64,000 nucleotides of DNA from Roseiarcus sp036489975 (GTDB taxonomy: Bacteria > Pseudomonadota > Alphaproteobacteria > Rhizobiales > Beijerinckiaceae). The stretch is taken from positions 14,351 to 78,350 of the forward strand of contig DASXES010000136.1 in the NCBI GenBank assembly GCA_036489975.1, written 5' to 3'. Positions 1 to 9,682 of this stretch are shown in pieces. Numbering within the stretch: position 1 is the stretch's first letter; the number at the start of each line of letters is the position of its first letter. Position numbers and translations under genes: made by a program. Below the pieces are notes generated by a model. It was not told where the DNA came from. It ran no database searches and saw only the letters and a list, made by a program, of their open reading frames with translations.

Positions 1-1
1 G

Positions 2-307
2 ACCGCGGCGCTCTGTTTCAACGACGTTGTGGCGATCGGGCTCACCCGCGCGCTGATGGAAAGCGGCGTCCCGGTCGGGGTCGCGTTCGACGTCATCGGT
101 TTCGACGATATCGAGGAAGCCAAACACACGCTTCCCGGCTTGAGCAGCGTCGCCGTCAACGCTCGTGATCTCGGCGCGCGCGCCGCCCAACTCCTGATGC
201 GGCATATCGCGAGCGGCGACTTCGAGCCGGAAACGGTGCTCTGTCCGACGACTTTGGCGCTTCGCAAATCCTGCCGGACCGCCGGCCCATATGAGCGAGG
301 AGATTGA
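2..307 (+). CDS. LacI-family transcriptional regulator, C-terminal part (5' truncated by window edge)
   Basis: Open reading frame enters from the left edge without a start codon; about 101 residues remain. The motif TAALCFNDVVAIGL followed by GFDDIEEAKHTLPGLSSVAV is the end of the sugar-binding (periplasmic-binding-protein-like) effector domain of LacI/GalR regulators. The DNA-binding half lies outside the window. Its stop codon overlaps the start of the next gene (TGATG), so the regulator is the first visible gene of the catabolic operon that follows and probably controls it in response to the imported sugar or a derivative. Family assignment is firm; ligand unknown. Confidence 0.85.
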   Translation, partial: TAALCFNDVVAIGLTRALMESGVPVGVAFDVIGFDDIEEAKHTLPGLSSVAVNARDLGARAAQLLMRHIASGDFEPETVLCPTTLALRKSCRTAGPYERGD

Positions 308-1314
308 TGACCGGACTTCGTTGGGGGCTGATCGGCGCGAGCACGATCGCCGCACAGCACATGATCGGAGCCATTCGCGCCAATGGCGGCGAAGCCGTCG
401 CCATCATGAGCACAAACACGGACCGGGCGGGAGCTTACGCAAAAAAGCACGGAATCGCGCACGCGACGGCGAGTGTGAAGGAACTTGTCGAAGCCCCTGA
501 CGTGGACGCGGTCTACATCTCCACCACCAACGACCTTCACCGCGACCAGGTCTTCGCGGCGGCCGCGGCCGGAAAGCACGTGCTGTGTGAAAAGCCGCTC
601 GCGCTGACGCTGAAAGACGCGCGCGCGATGGTCTCGGAATGCCGCAAACGCGGCGTGGTGATGGGCACCAACCATCACCTCCGCAATGCGGCGACGCATC
701 GCGCGATGCGGGAGGCGATCAAGGCGGGCAGGATCGGCAAGCCGCTCTTCGCGCGCGTCTTCCACTCCGTCTATCTGCCGCCCCACCTGCAAGGGTGGCG
801 GCTCGACAGGCCGGACGCAGGGGGCGGGGTCATTCTGGACATCACCGTCCATGACGCCGACACGCTGCGCTTCGTCCTGGACGCCGAGCCCCACTCCGTT
901 ATCGCGATGACCTCCCAGGGCGGCATGGGCCGCGAAGGACTCGAGGACGGCGCCATGGGCGTCATCCGCTTCTCGGGCGGCGTGCTCGCGCAATTCCACG
1001 ATGGCTTCACCACCCAGTACGCAACGACCGGCTTCGAGGTGCATGGAGAGGCCGGCTCGCTGATCGGCCGCGACTGTATGACCCAGGCGCCGAAGGGCGA
1101 TGTGATTCTGCGGACCGCGGCGGGCGAGGAGCTGCTCAAACTCGATCATGAGGACTTGTATGCGCGCTCGGTCCGTCTGTTCCACGACGCCGTTCAAGGG
1201 CGGGGAGCTCCCTCGGCGACTGGCGAGGACGGTGTCAAGTCCTTGAGCGTCGCGATCTCGGCCGCCGCCGCGGCGCGCACGGGCGCCGAGACGCCCATCG
1301 ATCTGACCGTCTGA
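307..1314 (+). CDS. Gfo/Idh/MocA-family NAD(P)-dependent oxidoreductase
   Basis: 335-residue cytoplasmic dehydrogenase. The N-terminal Rossmann fold has GLIGASTIAAQHMIGA in its dinucleotide-binding loop, and the family EKP motif (CEKPLAL, Glu about 95, Lys 96) lies at the expected distance. A TTG lies just upstream at 304, but ATG 307 with an AGGAGA ribosome-binding site a few bases before it is the better start. It follows the LacI-type gene with a TGATG overlap and precedes a CoA-transferase by 7 bases. Family members oxidise sugars, inositols or sugar-derived acids; the substrate here is not readable. A second, unrelated member of the family is encoded at 39421-40593. Confidence 0.88.
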   Translation: MTGLRWGLIGASTIAAQHMIGAIRANGGEAVAIMSTNTDRAGAYAKKHGIAHATASVKELVEAPDVDAVYISTTNDLHRDQVFAAAAAGKHVLCEKPLALTLKDARAMVSECRKRGVVMGTNHHLRNAATHRAMREAIKAGRIGKPLFARVFHSVYLPPHLQGWRLDRPDAGGGVILDITVHDADTLRFVLDAEPHSVIAMTSQGGMGREGLEDGAMGVIRFSGGVLAQFHDGFTTQYATTGFEVHGEAGSLIGRDCMTQAPKGDVILRTAAGEELLKLDHEDLYARSVRLFHDAVQGRGAPSATGEDGVKSLSVAISAAAAARTGAETPIDLTV

Positions 1315-1321
1315 CGACGCG

Positions 1322-2923
1322 ATGGCCAAAGCAAAGGTGATTTCCGCCGCCGACGCCGCCCGTCTCATTCCCGACGGCGCGATCGTCACGGTTTCATCCT
1401 CATCGGCGCTCGGCTGTCCCGATGCGACGCTGGCGGCGATCGGCGCCCGCTTCGACGCCGAGGGGCGCCCGCGTGACATCACCACGCTGCATCCGATCGC
1501 CGCTGGCGACATGTGGGGCGTCAAGGGGATCGATCACCTCGCCAAACCAGGGTGCCTCGCGCGCGTCCTTGCCGGGTCCTATCCGTCGGGGCCATCGTCG
1601 GCCGAACCGCCGGAGATATGGAAGATGATCACCGGCGATGCCATCCCGGCCTACAACGTGCCGTCCGGAATCCTGTTCGACATCCATCGCGAGGCCGCGG
1701 CCAAACGGCCGGGTGTCTTGACCAAGGTCGGCATGGAGACGTTCGTCGATCCAGTCCACGAGGGCTGTGCGATGAACGCCAAGGCGGCGGCCGATCCGAT
1801 CGTCAAACGCGTCAGTTTTGCTGGGGATGAATGGCTGTTCTTTCCCAGCATCATTCCGCAAGTCGCTATCATTCGCGCGACGACCGCCGACGAGCGCGGA
1901 AACCTTTCCTACGAGCACGAGGGCGCCATTCTCGGGCCGCTCGACCAAGCGCTCGCGGTGCGCAACAACGGCGGAATCGTCATCGCGCAGGTCAAGCGCC
2001 TCGCGGCGGCGGGAACTCTCAAGCCCCACGACGTCGTCGTTCCGGGCATCCTGATCGACTACATCGTGGTCGCGCCGGATCAGCTGCAGACGACGCACAC
2101 AGCCTACGAGGCGGCGATATCGGGCGAGGTCTTTCGACCGCTGTCCTCATTCGAAACGCCGAAGTTCGACATCGCCAAGGTCATCGCGCGGCGTGTCGCG
2201 CAGGAGCTGCGCGAGGGCGATGCGGTCAACATAGGTTTCGGCATTTCGGCCAACGTGCCGCGAATCCTGATCGAGGAAGGCTTGCACGGCGCCGTGACAT
2301 GGGTGATCGAGCAGGGCGCGGTCGGCGGCGTGCCATTGCTCGACTTCCAGTTCGGCTGCGCCTCCAATGCGGAAGCGATCGTCCAGTCGCCGCATCAGTT
2401 CATCTACTTTCAGGGCGCAGGCTTCGACATGTCGCTGCTTTCGTTCCTGCAGATCGACCAGGGCGGCTCGGTCAACGTCTCCAAGCTCGGCGTGCGGCCA
2501 CATGTGACCGCCGGCGCCGGCGGCTTCGTCGACATCACAGCGCGCGCGAAAAAGATCGTCTTTTCCGGCTATTTCACCGCTGGCGCGAAGCTCGAGATCC
2601 ACGACGGCGCCGTCACCATCGCCAAGGAAGGCAAGGTGAGGAAACTCGTCGAAGCGGTCGAGCAGATCTCGTTCTCAGGCCCGCGCGCCGCCGCTCAGGG
2701 CCAGGAGATCGTCTATGTCACGGAGCGCTGCGTCCTGCGGCTTGCCAAGGAGGGCATGACCGTGACCGAGCTCGCGCCGGGCGTGGAGCTCGAGCGTGAC
2801 GTCCTGGCCCAAGCCGAGTTCCCGCTGCGCGTCGCGAAGGATCTCCGCACGATGGACGCGGCGCTGTTTCACAGCCCCCCGATCAAGCTTGCGCTGCGCC
2901 CGGCGAAGGAGACGGCGCTGTGA
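1322..2923 (+). CDS. Acyl-CoA:carboxylate CoA-transferase, fused alpha/beta subunits
   Basis: 533 residues, the length expected for family I CoA-transferases in which the alpha and beta subunits are fused (YdiF or propionate CoA-transferase type). The C-terminal half contains VIEQGAVGGVP with Glu330 as the likely catalytic glutamate that forms the glutamyl-CoA thioester. The N-terminal half has the DGAIVTVSSSSALGCPD glycine/serine-rich start typical of the alpha part. It moves CoA from a donor such as acetyl-CoA to a carboxylic acid. The GTGA overlap with the following crotonase suggests that the two act in sequence. The acid is unknown; a sugar-derived or side-chain acid would fit the surrounding sugar importer. 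Confidence 0.88.
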   Translation: MAKAKVISAADAARLIPDGAIVTVSSSSALGCPDATLAAIGARFDAEGRPRDITTLHPIAAGDMWGVKGIDHLAKPGCLARVLAGSYPSGPSSAEPPEIWKMITGDAIPAYNVPSGILFDIHREAAAKRPGVLTKVGMETFVDPVHEGCAMNAKAAADPIVKRVSFAGDEWLFFPSIIPQVAIIRATTADERGNLSYEHEGAILGPLDQALAVRNNGGIVIAQVKRLAAAGTLKPHDVVVPGILIDYIVVAPDQLQTTHTAYEAAISGEVFRPLSSFETPKFDIAKVIARRVAQELREGDAVNIGFGISANVPRILIEEGLHGAVTWVIEQGAVGGVPLLDFQFGCASNAEAIVQSPHQFIYFQGAGFDMSLLSFLQIDQGGSVNVSKLGVRPHVTAGAGGFVDITARAKKIVFSGYFTAGAKLEIHDGAVTIAKEGKVRKLVEAVEQISFSGPRAAAQGQEIVYVTERCVLRLAKEGMTVTELAPGVELERDVLAQAEFPLRVAKDLRTMDAALFHSPPIKLALRPAKETAL

Positions 2924-3693
2924 GCGCCTTCGTCGAGCTTCTATTCGAAGGCCCGATCGCGCGCCTGACCCTGAAACGCCCCGACAAGCTGAACGCCCTT
3001 GACCGCGCGATGATCAACGCGCTCGCCGACGCCGCGCGCGCCATCGACGCCTCGCCCGAGGCGCGAGTCGCGATCCTCTCCGGAGAGGGGAAGGCCTTCT
3101 GCGCCGGTGGCGACATCGCCGCGTGGGGCGATCTTCCGCCGCTTGAAATGTGGCGCGACTGGACGCGGGCTGGACATCGCGCTTTCGAGGCGCTCGCCCG
3201 CCTGCGTGTTCCGCTCATCGCGGCGCTGACGGGGCACGCCTTCGGCGGCGGGCTCGAACTCGCGGCCGTCGCGGATATCCGCATTGCCGAGAGCGGCGTC
3301 AAGCTCGGCTTGCCCGAGTCGGGGCTCGGCATGGCGCCGGGCTGGTCGGGCACGCAAAGACTGGTCCGGCGCTTTGGCGCGTCGGTCGTGCGCCGCATGG
3401 CCCTGGCAGGGGCGATGTTCTCAGCCGAAGAGGGCTTGACGCTCGGCCTCGTCGACGAGGTGGCCGCGAAGGGCGAGGGCGTCGCGCGGGCTGAGGCGCT
3501 CGCGGCTGATATCGCCAACAGAGGTCCGCTCGCGGTGCAAATTGTTAAGGCGATGATCAACGCCGCCGAGGGCGAGGATCGCGACGCGCCGATCGAGGGC
3601 CTGGCGGGAGCGCTCACAGCCTTCAGCGAAGATCTTGCCGAAGGGGTCACCGCCTTCAGGGCCAAGCGCCCGCCGGCGTTCTCCGGTCGGTAA
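2920..3693 (+). CDS. Enoyl-CoA hydratase/isomerase (crotonase family)
   Basis: 257 residues, the usual length for the family. GTG start overlapping the CoA-transferase stop, with GAAGGAGA upstream. The oxyanion-hole region HAFGGGLELA and the second motif LPESGLGMAPGWSGTQRL place Glu113 and Glu133 twenty residues apart, matching the catalytic pair Glu144/Glu164 of classical enoyl-CoA hydratase, so a hydratase-type activity is likely. Together with the adjacent CoA-transferase it suggests that the pathway handles an acyl-CoA thioester. Within the broad family a decarboxylase or retro-Claisen hydrolase cannot be excluded. Confidence 0.87.
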   Translation: MSAFVELLFEGPIARLTLKRPDKLNALDRAMINALADAARAIDASPEARVAILSGEGKAFCAGGDIAAWGDLPPLEMWRDWTRAGHRAFEALARLRVPLIAALTGHAFGGGLELAAVADIRIAESGVKLGLPESGLGMAPGWSGTQRLVRRFGASVVRRMALAGAMFSAEEGLTLGLVDEVAAKGEGVARAEALAADIANRGPLAVQIVKAMINAAEGEDRDAPIEGLAGALTAFSEDLAEGVTAFRAKRPPAFSGR

Positions 3694-3798
3694 GTCTTGG
3701 CGAGGACAAGGAGATTGACAATCGGGAGCCGATAGACGGTTTCTGAATTCGGCGCCGGACCGCTTCCGGCGGGAGAAACGCATAGGAAGGGTAGACGA

Positions 3799-5064
3799 AT
3801 GAGGTTGAAAGCAATCCTGATGGGTGGAGCGGCCGCCGCGTTTGCGATCGGTCTCTCCGGCGGCGCGTGGGCCGCGGACACCAAGGAAGTGCAGATGCTG
3901 CACTGGTGGACGTCGGGGGGCGAGGCCGCCGCGCTCAACGTCATCAAGCAGGCAATGGCCAAGCAGGGTTTCGGCTGGAAGGACGTGCCCGTGGCGGGGG
4001 GCGGCGGTGGGGCCGCGATGACCACTCTGAAGGCCATGGTCGCCGCCGGCAATCCCCCCACGGCCTCCCAGATTCTCGGCTATTACGCGCTCGATTATGC
4101 CGATGCGGGCAAGCTCGCCGACATTACTCCGCTCGCGACCAAAGGCGACTGGGCCAAGGTCATTCCGACCGCACTGCAGAAGTTCACCACGGTCGACGGC
4201 AAGTGGGGCGCCGTTCCGGTCAACATCCATTCGGTCAACTGGATCTGGGTCAACAAGGCGCTCATGGAGAAGATCGGCGGCACGGAGCCCAAGACCTTCG
4301 ACGAACTGATCGCGCTGCTCGACAAGGCCAAGAAGGCGGGCGTCATTCCGATGGCGCTCGGAGGCCAGCCCTGGCAGGAAGCGACGATGTTCGACTCGGT
4401 CGTCGCCTCGACCGGCGGCATCGACTTCTACAAGAAGGCCTTCATCGATCTCGACGCGAGCGCGCTCAAGTCGGACACGATGAAGAAGTCCTTCGACAAT
4501 CTGGCGAAGCTGCGTGACTACCTCGATCCCAACTATGCCGGACGTGACTGGAATCTCGCGACCGCGATGGTCATCAAGGGCGACGCGCTTCTGCAGGTGA
4601 TGGGCGACTGGGCGAAGGGCGAGTTCAAGAACGCCAACAAGGAAGCCGGCAAGGATTATCTCTGCTACCGCTTCCCGGGCACGGACGGTTCGGTGCTGTA
4701 CAACACCGACATGTTCGCCTTCTTCCAGGTCTCGGCCGACCGGCAGGCTGCTCAGACGGCTCTCGCCGACACGACGATGAACCCGGAGGTGCAGATCGAC
4801 TTCAACGTCATCAAGGGCTCGGCCCCCGCGCGCATGGACGTTTCGGACGCCAAGTTCGACGCCTGCGGCAAGAAGGCGATCGCGGACATCAAGGCGGCCA
4901 ACGCCAAGGGCACCTTTTTAGGCTCCATGGCCCAGAACTACGCCCAGCCGCCCGCGATCGCGACCGCCTATTACGACGTCGTGACCAAATTCCTGCATGG
5001 CGAGATCAAGACCTCCGACGAAGCTGTGAAGCAGCTCGTCGTCGCGATCGATTCAGCGAAATGA
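3799..5064 (+). CDS. Sugar ABC transporter periplasmic substrate-binding protein (CUT1 type)
   Basis: 421 residues with a clear Sec signal peptide (MRLK, hydrophobic stretch, cleavage after about AWA at residue 25). The mature start EVQMLHWWTSGGEAAALNVI is the hallmark of family 1 extracellular sugar-binding proteins of the glucose/mannose (GtsA-like) branch. It has a good ribosome-binding site (AGGAAGG). The two permeases and the ATPase follow directly, so this is the specificity component of a complete importer in the same operon as the LacI-type regulator. A 105-base gap before it may hold an internal promoter; a TTGACA lies at 3715-3720 but no convincing -10 follows. Confidence 0.92.
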   Translation: MRLKAILMGGAAAAFAIGLSGGAWAADTKEVQMLHWWTSGGEAAALNVIKQAMAKQGFGWKDVPVAGGGGGAAMTTLKAMVAAGNPPTASQILGYYALDYADAGKLADITPLATKGDWAKVIPTALQKFTTVDGKWGAVPVNIHSVNWIWVNKALMEKIGGTEPKTFDELIALLDKAKKAGVIPMALGGQPWQEATMFDSVVASTGGIDFYKKAFIDLDASALKSDTMKKSFDNLAKLRDYLDPNYAGRDWNLATAMVIKGDALLQVMGDWAKGEFKNANKEAGKDYLCYRFPGTDGSVLYNTDMFAFFQVSADRQAAQTALADTTMNPEVQIDFNVIKGSAPARMDVSDAKFDACGKKAIADIKAANAKGTFLGSMAQNYAQPPAIATAYYDVVTKFLHGEIKTSDEAVKQLVVAIDSAK

Positions 5065-5143
5065 CGAGACCGCCCCTTTCAGCCAGCGGCAGGGAGGGGC
5101 GCCCGCCACGGATCCGTTTCGTGTGAGCGCAGAGGATATGCGC

Positions 5144-6091
5144 ATGACCACGACCACCCAGCCCATCGCCCCGCCGATCGTGCGCCGCGCCCGAGGCGGC
5201 ATACGCGACCGCGCGCGAGACCTCCTTCCGCGGCTTGTGCTCGCGCCGTCGTTTCTGCTGATTCTCATCTTCGTCTACGGGTTCAATCTCTGGACCCTCC
5301 TGCTTTCGTTCACCAACTCGAAAGCGTTCACCAACCTGAACCTGATCGGATGGGCGAATTATGAGAAGCTTTGGAACTGGACGTTCCAGAGCGATCCGCC
5401 GTCGAACTGGTACACGGCGATTGTCAACATGGGCCTGTTCGGCGGCCTCTATGTGATCTTCTGTCTGGCGCTTGGCCTTCTGCTGGCGATCCTGCTCGAC
5501 CAGAAGATTCGCGGCGAAGGAATCTTGAGACCGATCTATCTCTATCCCTTGGCGCTGTCTTTCATTGTGACCGGCACGGCGTGGAAGCTGTTTCTCGATC
5601 CGGGCATCGGCCTTGAGAAGGCGATGCACGATCTCGGCTGGACGACCTTCCATTTCGACTGGGTCGTGAACCCCAACATGATGATCTATTGCGTCGCTAT
5701 CGCCGGCGTCTGGCAGACCTCGGGCTTTGTCATGGCGATGTTCCTGGCGGCGCTGCGCGGCATTGACAGCGAGATACTCAAAGCCGCGCAGATCGACGGC
5801 GCGTCCGCTTACGCCACGTATCGGAGAATCGTCATCCCGCTCATGCGCCCGGCCTTCATGTCGGCTCTGATCATCCTCACCCACATGGCGATCAAATCCT
5901 ACGATCTCGTTCTCTCCGTTACAGGCAAGAATCCCGGCGGCGCCGCCGAGCTACCTTCGACATTCATGTATTCCTACACCTTCACCCGCAACCAAATGGC
6001 GGTTGGTTCGGCCAGCGCGGTCATCATGCTCATGACGATCGCTGCGATCATGGTGCCCTACCTCTACTCCGAGCTCAGGGAGAAACGCTGA
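5144..6091 (+). CDS. Sugar ABC transporter permease, MalF-like
   Basis: Inner-membrane permease of about 315 residues with six hydrophobic segments. The cytoplasmic EAA loop is visible as EILKAAQIDGASAYATYRRI and docks the ATPase. A GTG at 5123 would extend the protein by seven residues, but an AGAGG ribosome-binding site about 7 bases before ATG 5144 favours the shorter form. It pairs with the next permease (TGATG overlap) to form the translocation pore. Family member of the binding-protein-dependent CUT1 importers; the substrate is set by the upstream binding protein. Confidence 0.9.
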   Translation: MTTTTQPIAPPIVRRARGGIRDRARDLLPRLVLAPSFLLILIFVYGFNLWTLLLSFTNSKAFTNLNLIGWANYEKLWNWTFQSDPPSNWYTAIVNMGLFGGLYVIFCLALGLLLAILLDQKIRGEGILRPIYLYPLALSFIVTGTAWKLFLDPGIGLEKAMHDLGWTTFHFDWVVNPNMMIYCVAIAGVWQTSGFVMAMFLAALRGIDSEILKAAQIDGASAYATYRRIVIPLMRPAFMSALIILTHMAIKSYDLVLSVTGKNPGGAAELPSTFMYSYTFTRNQMAVGSASAVIMLMTIAAIMVPYLYSELREKR

Positions 6092-7035
6092 TGAGCGCCG
6101 CGGACCCCCTCACGCTCGCGCCCTCGCGCGAACCGACGCGGCATTCAATGACGACCCGCCTCTTGATCTACGGCCTGCTCGTCCTGTTCGCGATCGTCTA
6201 CCTCATGCCGCTCGTCGTCATGGTGATGACATCGCTGAAACCGCTCAGCGAGATCACGGGCGGGAACATGTTCTACTTCCCGCATCACTTGACCTTCGAC
6301 TCGTGGAAGAAAGCCTGGGGCACGACCTGCGTCGGCCTCACCTGCGAAGGCATCAAGGGCTATGTCTGGAACTCGGTGAAGATGGTCGTTCCGGCCGTCC
6401 TCATTTCAACTTTGCTCGGCGCGCTCAACGGCTATGTGCTGACCAAATGGCGATTCCCGGGCCATAAGCTCGTCTTCGGCATGATGCTGTTCGCCTGCTT
6501 CATTCCTTTCCAGTCCGTTCTCATTCCGATGGCCACGATCCTCGGCAAGCTCGGCCAAATAGGAATGGCGCTGACCAATGCGACCGGGTTCTCCTGGGGG
6601 TTCGGCAACCCGACGGTGAACCTCGTGCTCGTGCACGTGGTCTACGGGCTCGGCTTCACGACCCTCTTCTTCCGGAACTATTACGAAACGTTCCCGACGG
6701 AGCTCATCAAGGCCGCGCAGATCGACGGCGCGAGCTTCTTCCAGATCTTCCGCCGGATCCTGCTGCCGAACTCGGCGCCCATCTTCATCGTGACCGTCAT
6801 CTATCAGTTCACCAACATCTGGAACGACTTCCTGTTCGGTTCGACCTTCGCCGCCGGCGACTCGAGTCCGATGACGGTCGCGCTCTACAACATCGTCAAC
6901 ACCTCGACTGGGGTCATTGAATACAACGTCAATATGGCCGCCGCGATCATCGCCGCCGCCCCGACTCTTTTCGTCTACATCCTCGCCGGGCGCTATTTCG
7001 TGCGCGGCTTGATGGCCGGCGCGGTGAAAGGATAG
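6091..7035 (+). CDS. Sugar ABC transporter permease, MalG-like
   Basis: 314-residue inner-membrane permease. Six hydrophobic segments are visible, with the EAA motif ELIKAAQIDGASFFQIFRRI before the last two. The C-terminus is the typical GRYFVRGLMAGAVKG of MalG-type proteins. Its start overlaps the preceding permease stop, and the ATPase gene begins 5 bases after its stop, so all four importer genes are co-transcribed. It forms a heterodimer with the MalF-like protein. Confidence 0.92.
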   Translation: MSAADPLTLAPSREPTRHSMTTRLLIYGLLVLFAIVYLMPLVVMVMTSLKPLSEITGGNMFYFPHHLTFDSWKKAWGTTCVGLTCEGIKGYVWNSVKMVVPAVLISTLLGALNGYVLTKWRFPGHKLVFGMMLFACFIPFQSVLIPMATILGKLGQIGMALTNATGFSWGFGNPTVNLVLVHVVYGLGFTTLFFRNYYETFPTELIKAAQIDGASFFQIFRRILLPNSAPIFIVTVIYQFTNIWNDFLFGSTFAAGDSSPMTVALYNIVNTSTGVIEYNVNMAAAIIAAAPTLFVYILAGRYFVRGLMAGAVKG

Positions 7036-7040
7036 AGCAA

Positions 7041-8153
<1,113 letters not shown>

Positions 8154-8165
8154 AAAGCCCGACCC

Positions 8166-9671
8166 ATGTCGAACCTGGAAACCGTCGACATCCTGATCAT
8201 CGGATCAGGCATGGGCGGAGCCACATGCGCCGCCGGCCTTGCGCCGACCGGCGCCCGGATCGTCATCCTCGAGCGGGGCTCCCGTCTGCGCGACACCGCC
8301 GAGGCGCGCGACGCGCGCGCAATCTTCCAGCGCGGCGTTTTCCGCCCCGACGAGACCTGGCTCGACGGCGCCGATGTGCCCTTCAATCCCGGCAACTACT
8401 ACTATGTCGGCGGCAATTCGAAGCTCTACGGCGCTGTCCTGCTTCGATACCGGGAGCGGGATTTCGAGCCCGTCGCCTATCGCGACGGCGCGACGCCCGG
8501 CTGGCCCATTTCCTACGATGAGCTCGAGCCGTGGTATTGTCTTGCCGAGAAGCTCTACAACGTGCGCGGCGCGGTTGGTTTTGATCCGACCGAGCCGACG
8601 CGCTCCGCGCCCTATCCATTCGGCCCCGTCCCGGACGAGCCGGCGATCGCCAAAGTCCGCGAGCGCTTGAAGCGAGTCGGGCTGCATCCCTTTCCGCTGC
8701 CGCTCGGCGTCGACGTCGACAAATGGCTCAGCCGTGCGAAGACACCCTGGGACGCCTTCCCCGACACGCGAACGGGCAAGATGGACGCCGAGACCTGCGG
8801 TCTCAGCGAAGCTCTTGCGCACCCCAATGTCGAATTGCGTGAGGACGCTCTTGTCGAACGGCTGCTTGTAGGTGCGGACGGCAAGCGCGTCACGGGCGCG
8901 GAAGCTTTGATTTCCGGGGAGCGCAGAAGGATATCCGCTCGGATCGTGATTCTTGCCGCGGGGGCGGTGAATTCCGCCGCTTTGCTTCTTGCCTCGCGCG
9001 AGGGTGGGATCGCCAATCGCTCCGACATGGTTGGCCGGCATTTCATGAATCACAATTGCTCGGCCGTGCTCGCGATCGACCCGCGCTCGATCAATGACTC
9101 GGTCTACCAGAAGACTCTCGGGATCAACGACTTCTATCTCGACGACGGCCGTGGCGGGCCGCCGCTCGGCAACATCCAGCTGCTTGGCCGAGTGACGGCA
9201 CCAATCCTCAAATCCAACATTCCGCGCGCGCCGGAATGGGCGCTTTCCCTCATGACCCGTCGGACGGTCGACTGGTACGCGATGAGCGAGGATCTGCCGA
9301 ACCCGGAAAGCCGCGTGACGGTGGACGGCGAGCAGATCCGGCTCGACTGGCGGCGCAGCAACTGGAGCGCTCACGGGGGGCTAGTCAAGGCCTTCAAGGA
9401 GCGCTTGCGCGCCGCAGGCTATCCGATCGTGCTCACGAGACCTTTCGACCGGCGGACTCCGTCGCACCAGTGCGGCACCGTGCGCATCGGGTCAAATCCC
9501 GCGACCTCGCCGCTCGATCCCTATTGCCGCGCCTTTGACCATCCCAACCTTTTCGTGGTCGACGCCTCGTTCCTTCCGACCTCGGCGGCGGTCAATCCCT
9601 CGCTGACCATCGCGGCCCAAGCGCTTCGCGTCGCCGATCATATCGCCAGCACAGACCTTCGAGCGGCTTAA
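8166..9671 (+). CDS. GMC-family FAD-dependent oxidoreductase (gluconate-dehydrogenase-like branch)
   Basis: 501 residues. The N-terminal FAD-binding motif is IIGSGMGGATCAAGL, followed by GGNSKLYGAVLLRYR, which is typical of the branch containing gluconate 2-dehydrogenase and related sugar oxidases. The C-terminus has the HQCGTVRIG and VDASFLPTSAAVNPSLT active-site region of GMC enzymes. No signal peptide is seen. It lies 12 bases after the ATPase gene, so it probably oxidises the imported sugar or polyol. A second GMC enzyme of a different branch follows. Confidence 0.88.
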   Translation: MSNLETVDILIIGSGMGGATCAAGLAPTGARIVILERGSRLRDTAEARDARAIFQRGVFRPDETWLDGADVPFNPGNYYYVGGNSKLYGAVLLRYRERDFEPVAYRDGATPGWPISYDELEPWYCLAEKLYNVRGAVGFDPTEPTRSAPYPFGPVPDEPAIAKVRERLKRVGLHPFPLPLGVDVDKWLSRAKTPWDAFPDTRTGKMDAETCGLSEALAHPNVELREDALVERLLVGADGKRVTGAEALISGERRRISARIVILAAGAVNSAALLLASREGGIANRSDMVGRHFMNHNCSAVLAIDPRSINDSVYQKTLGINDFYLDDGRGGPPLGNIQLLGRVTAPILKSNIPRAPEWALSLMTRRTVDWYAMSEDLPNPESRVTVDGEQIRLDWRRSNWSAHGGLVKAFKERLRAAGYPIVLTRPFDRRTPSHQCGTVRIGSNPATSPLDPYCRAFDHPNLFVVDASFLPTSAAVNPSLTIAAQALRVADHIASTDLRAA

Positions 9672-9682
9672 GGATCGCAACC

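Noticed and set aside
2883..4061. 392-codon open frame on the minus strand
   Set aside because: Antisense to the crotonase and binding-protein genes, rich in Pro, Ser and Ala, no ribosome-binding site.
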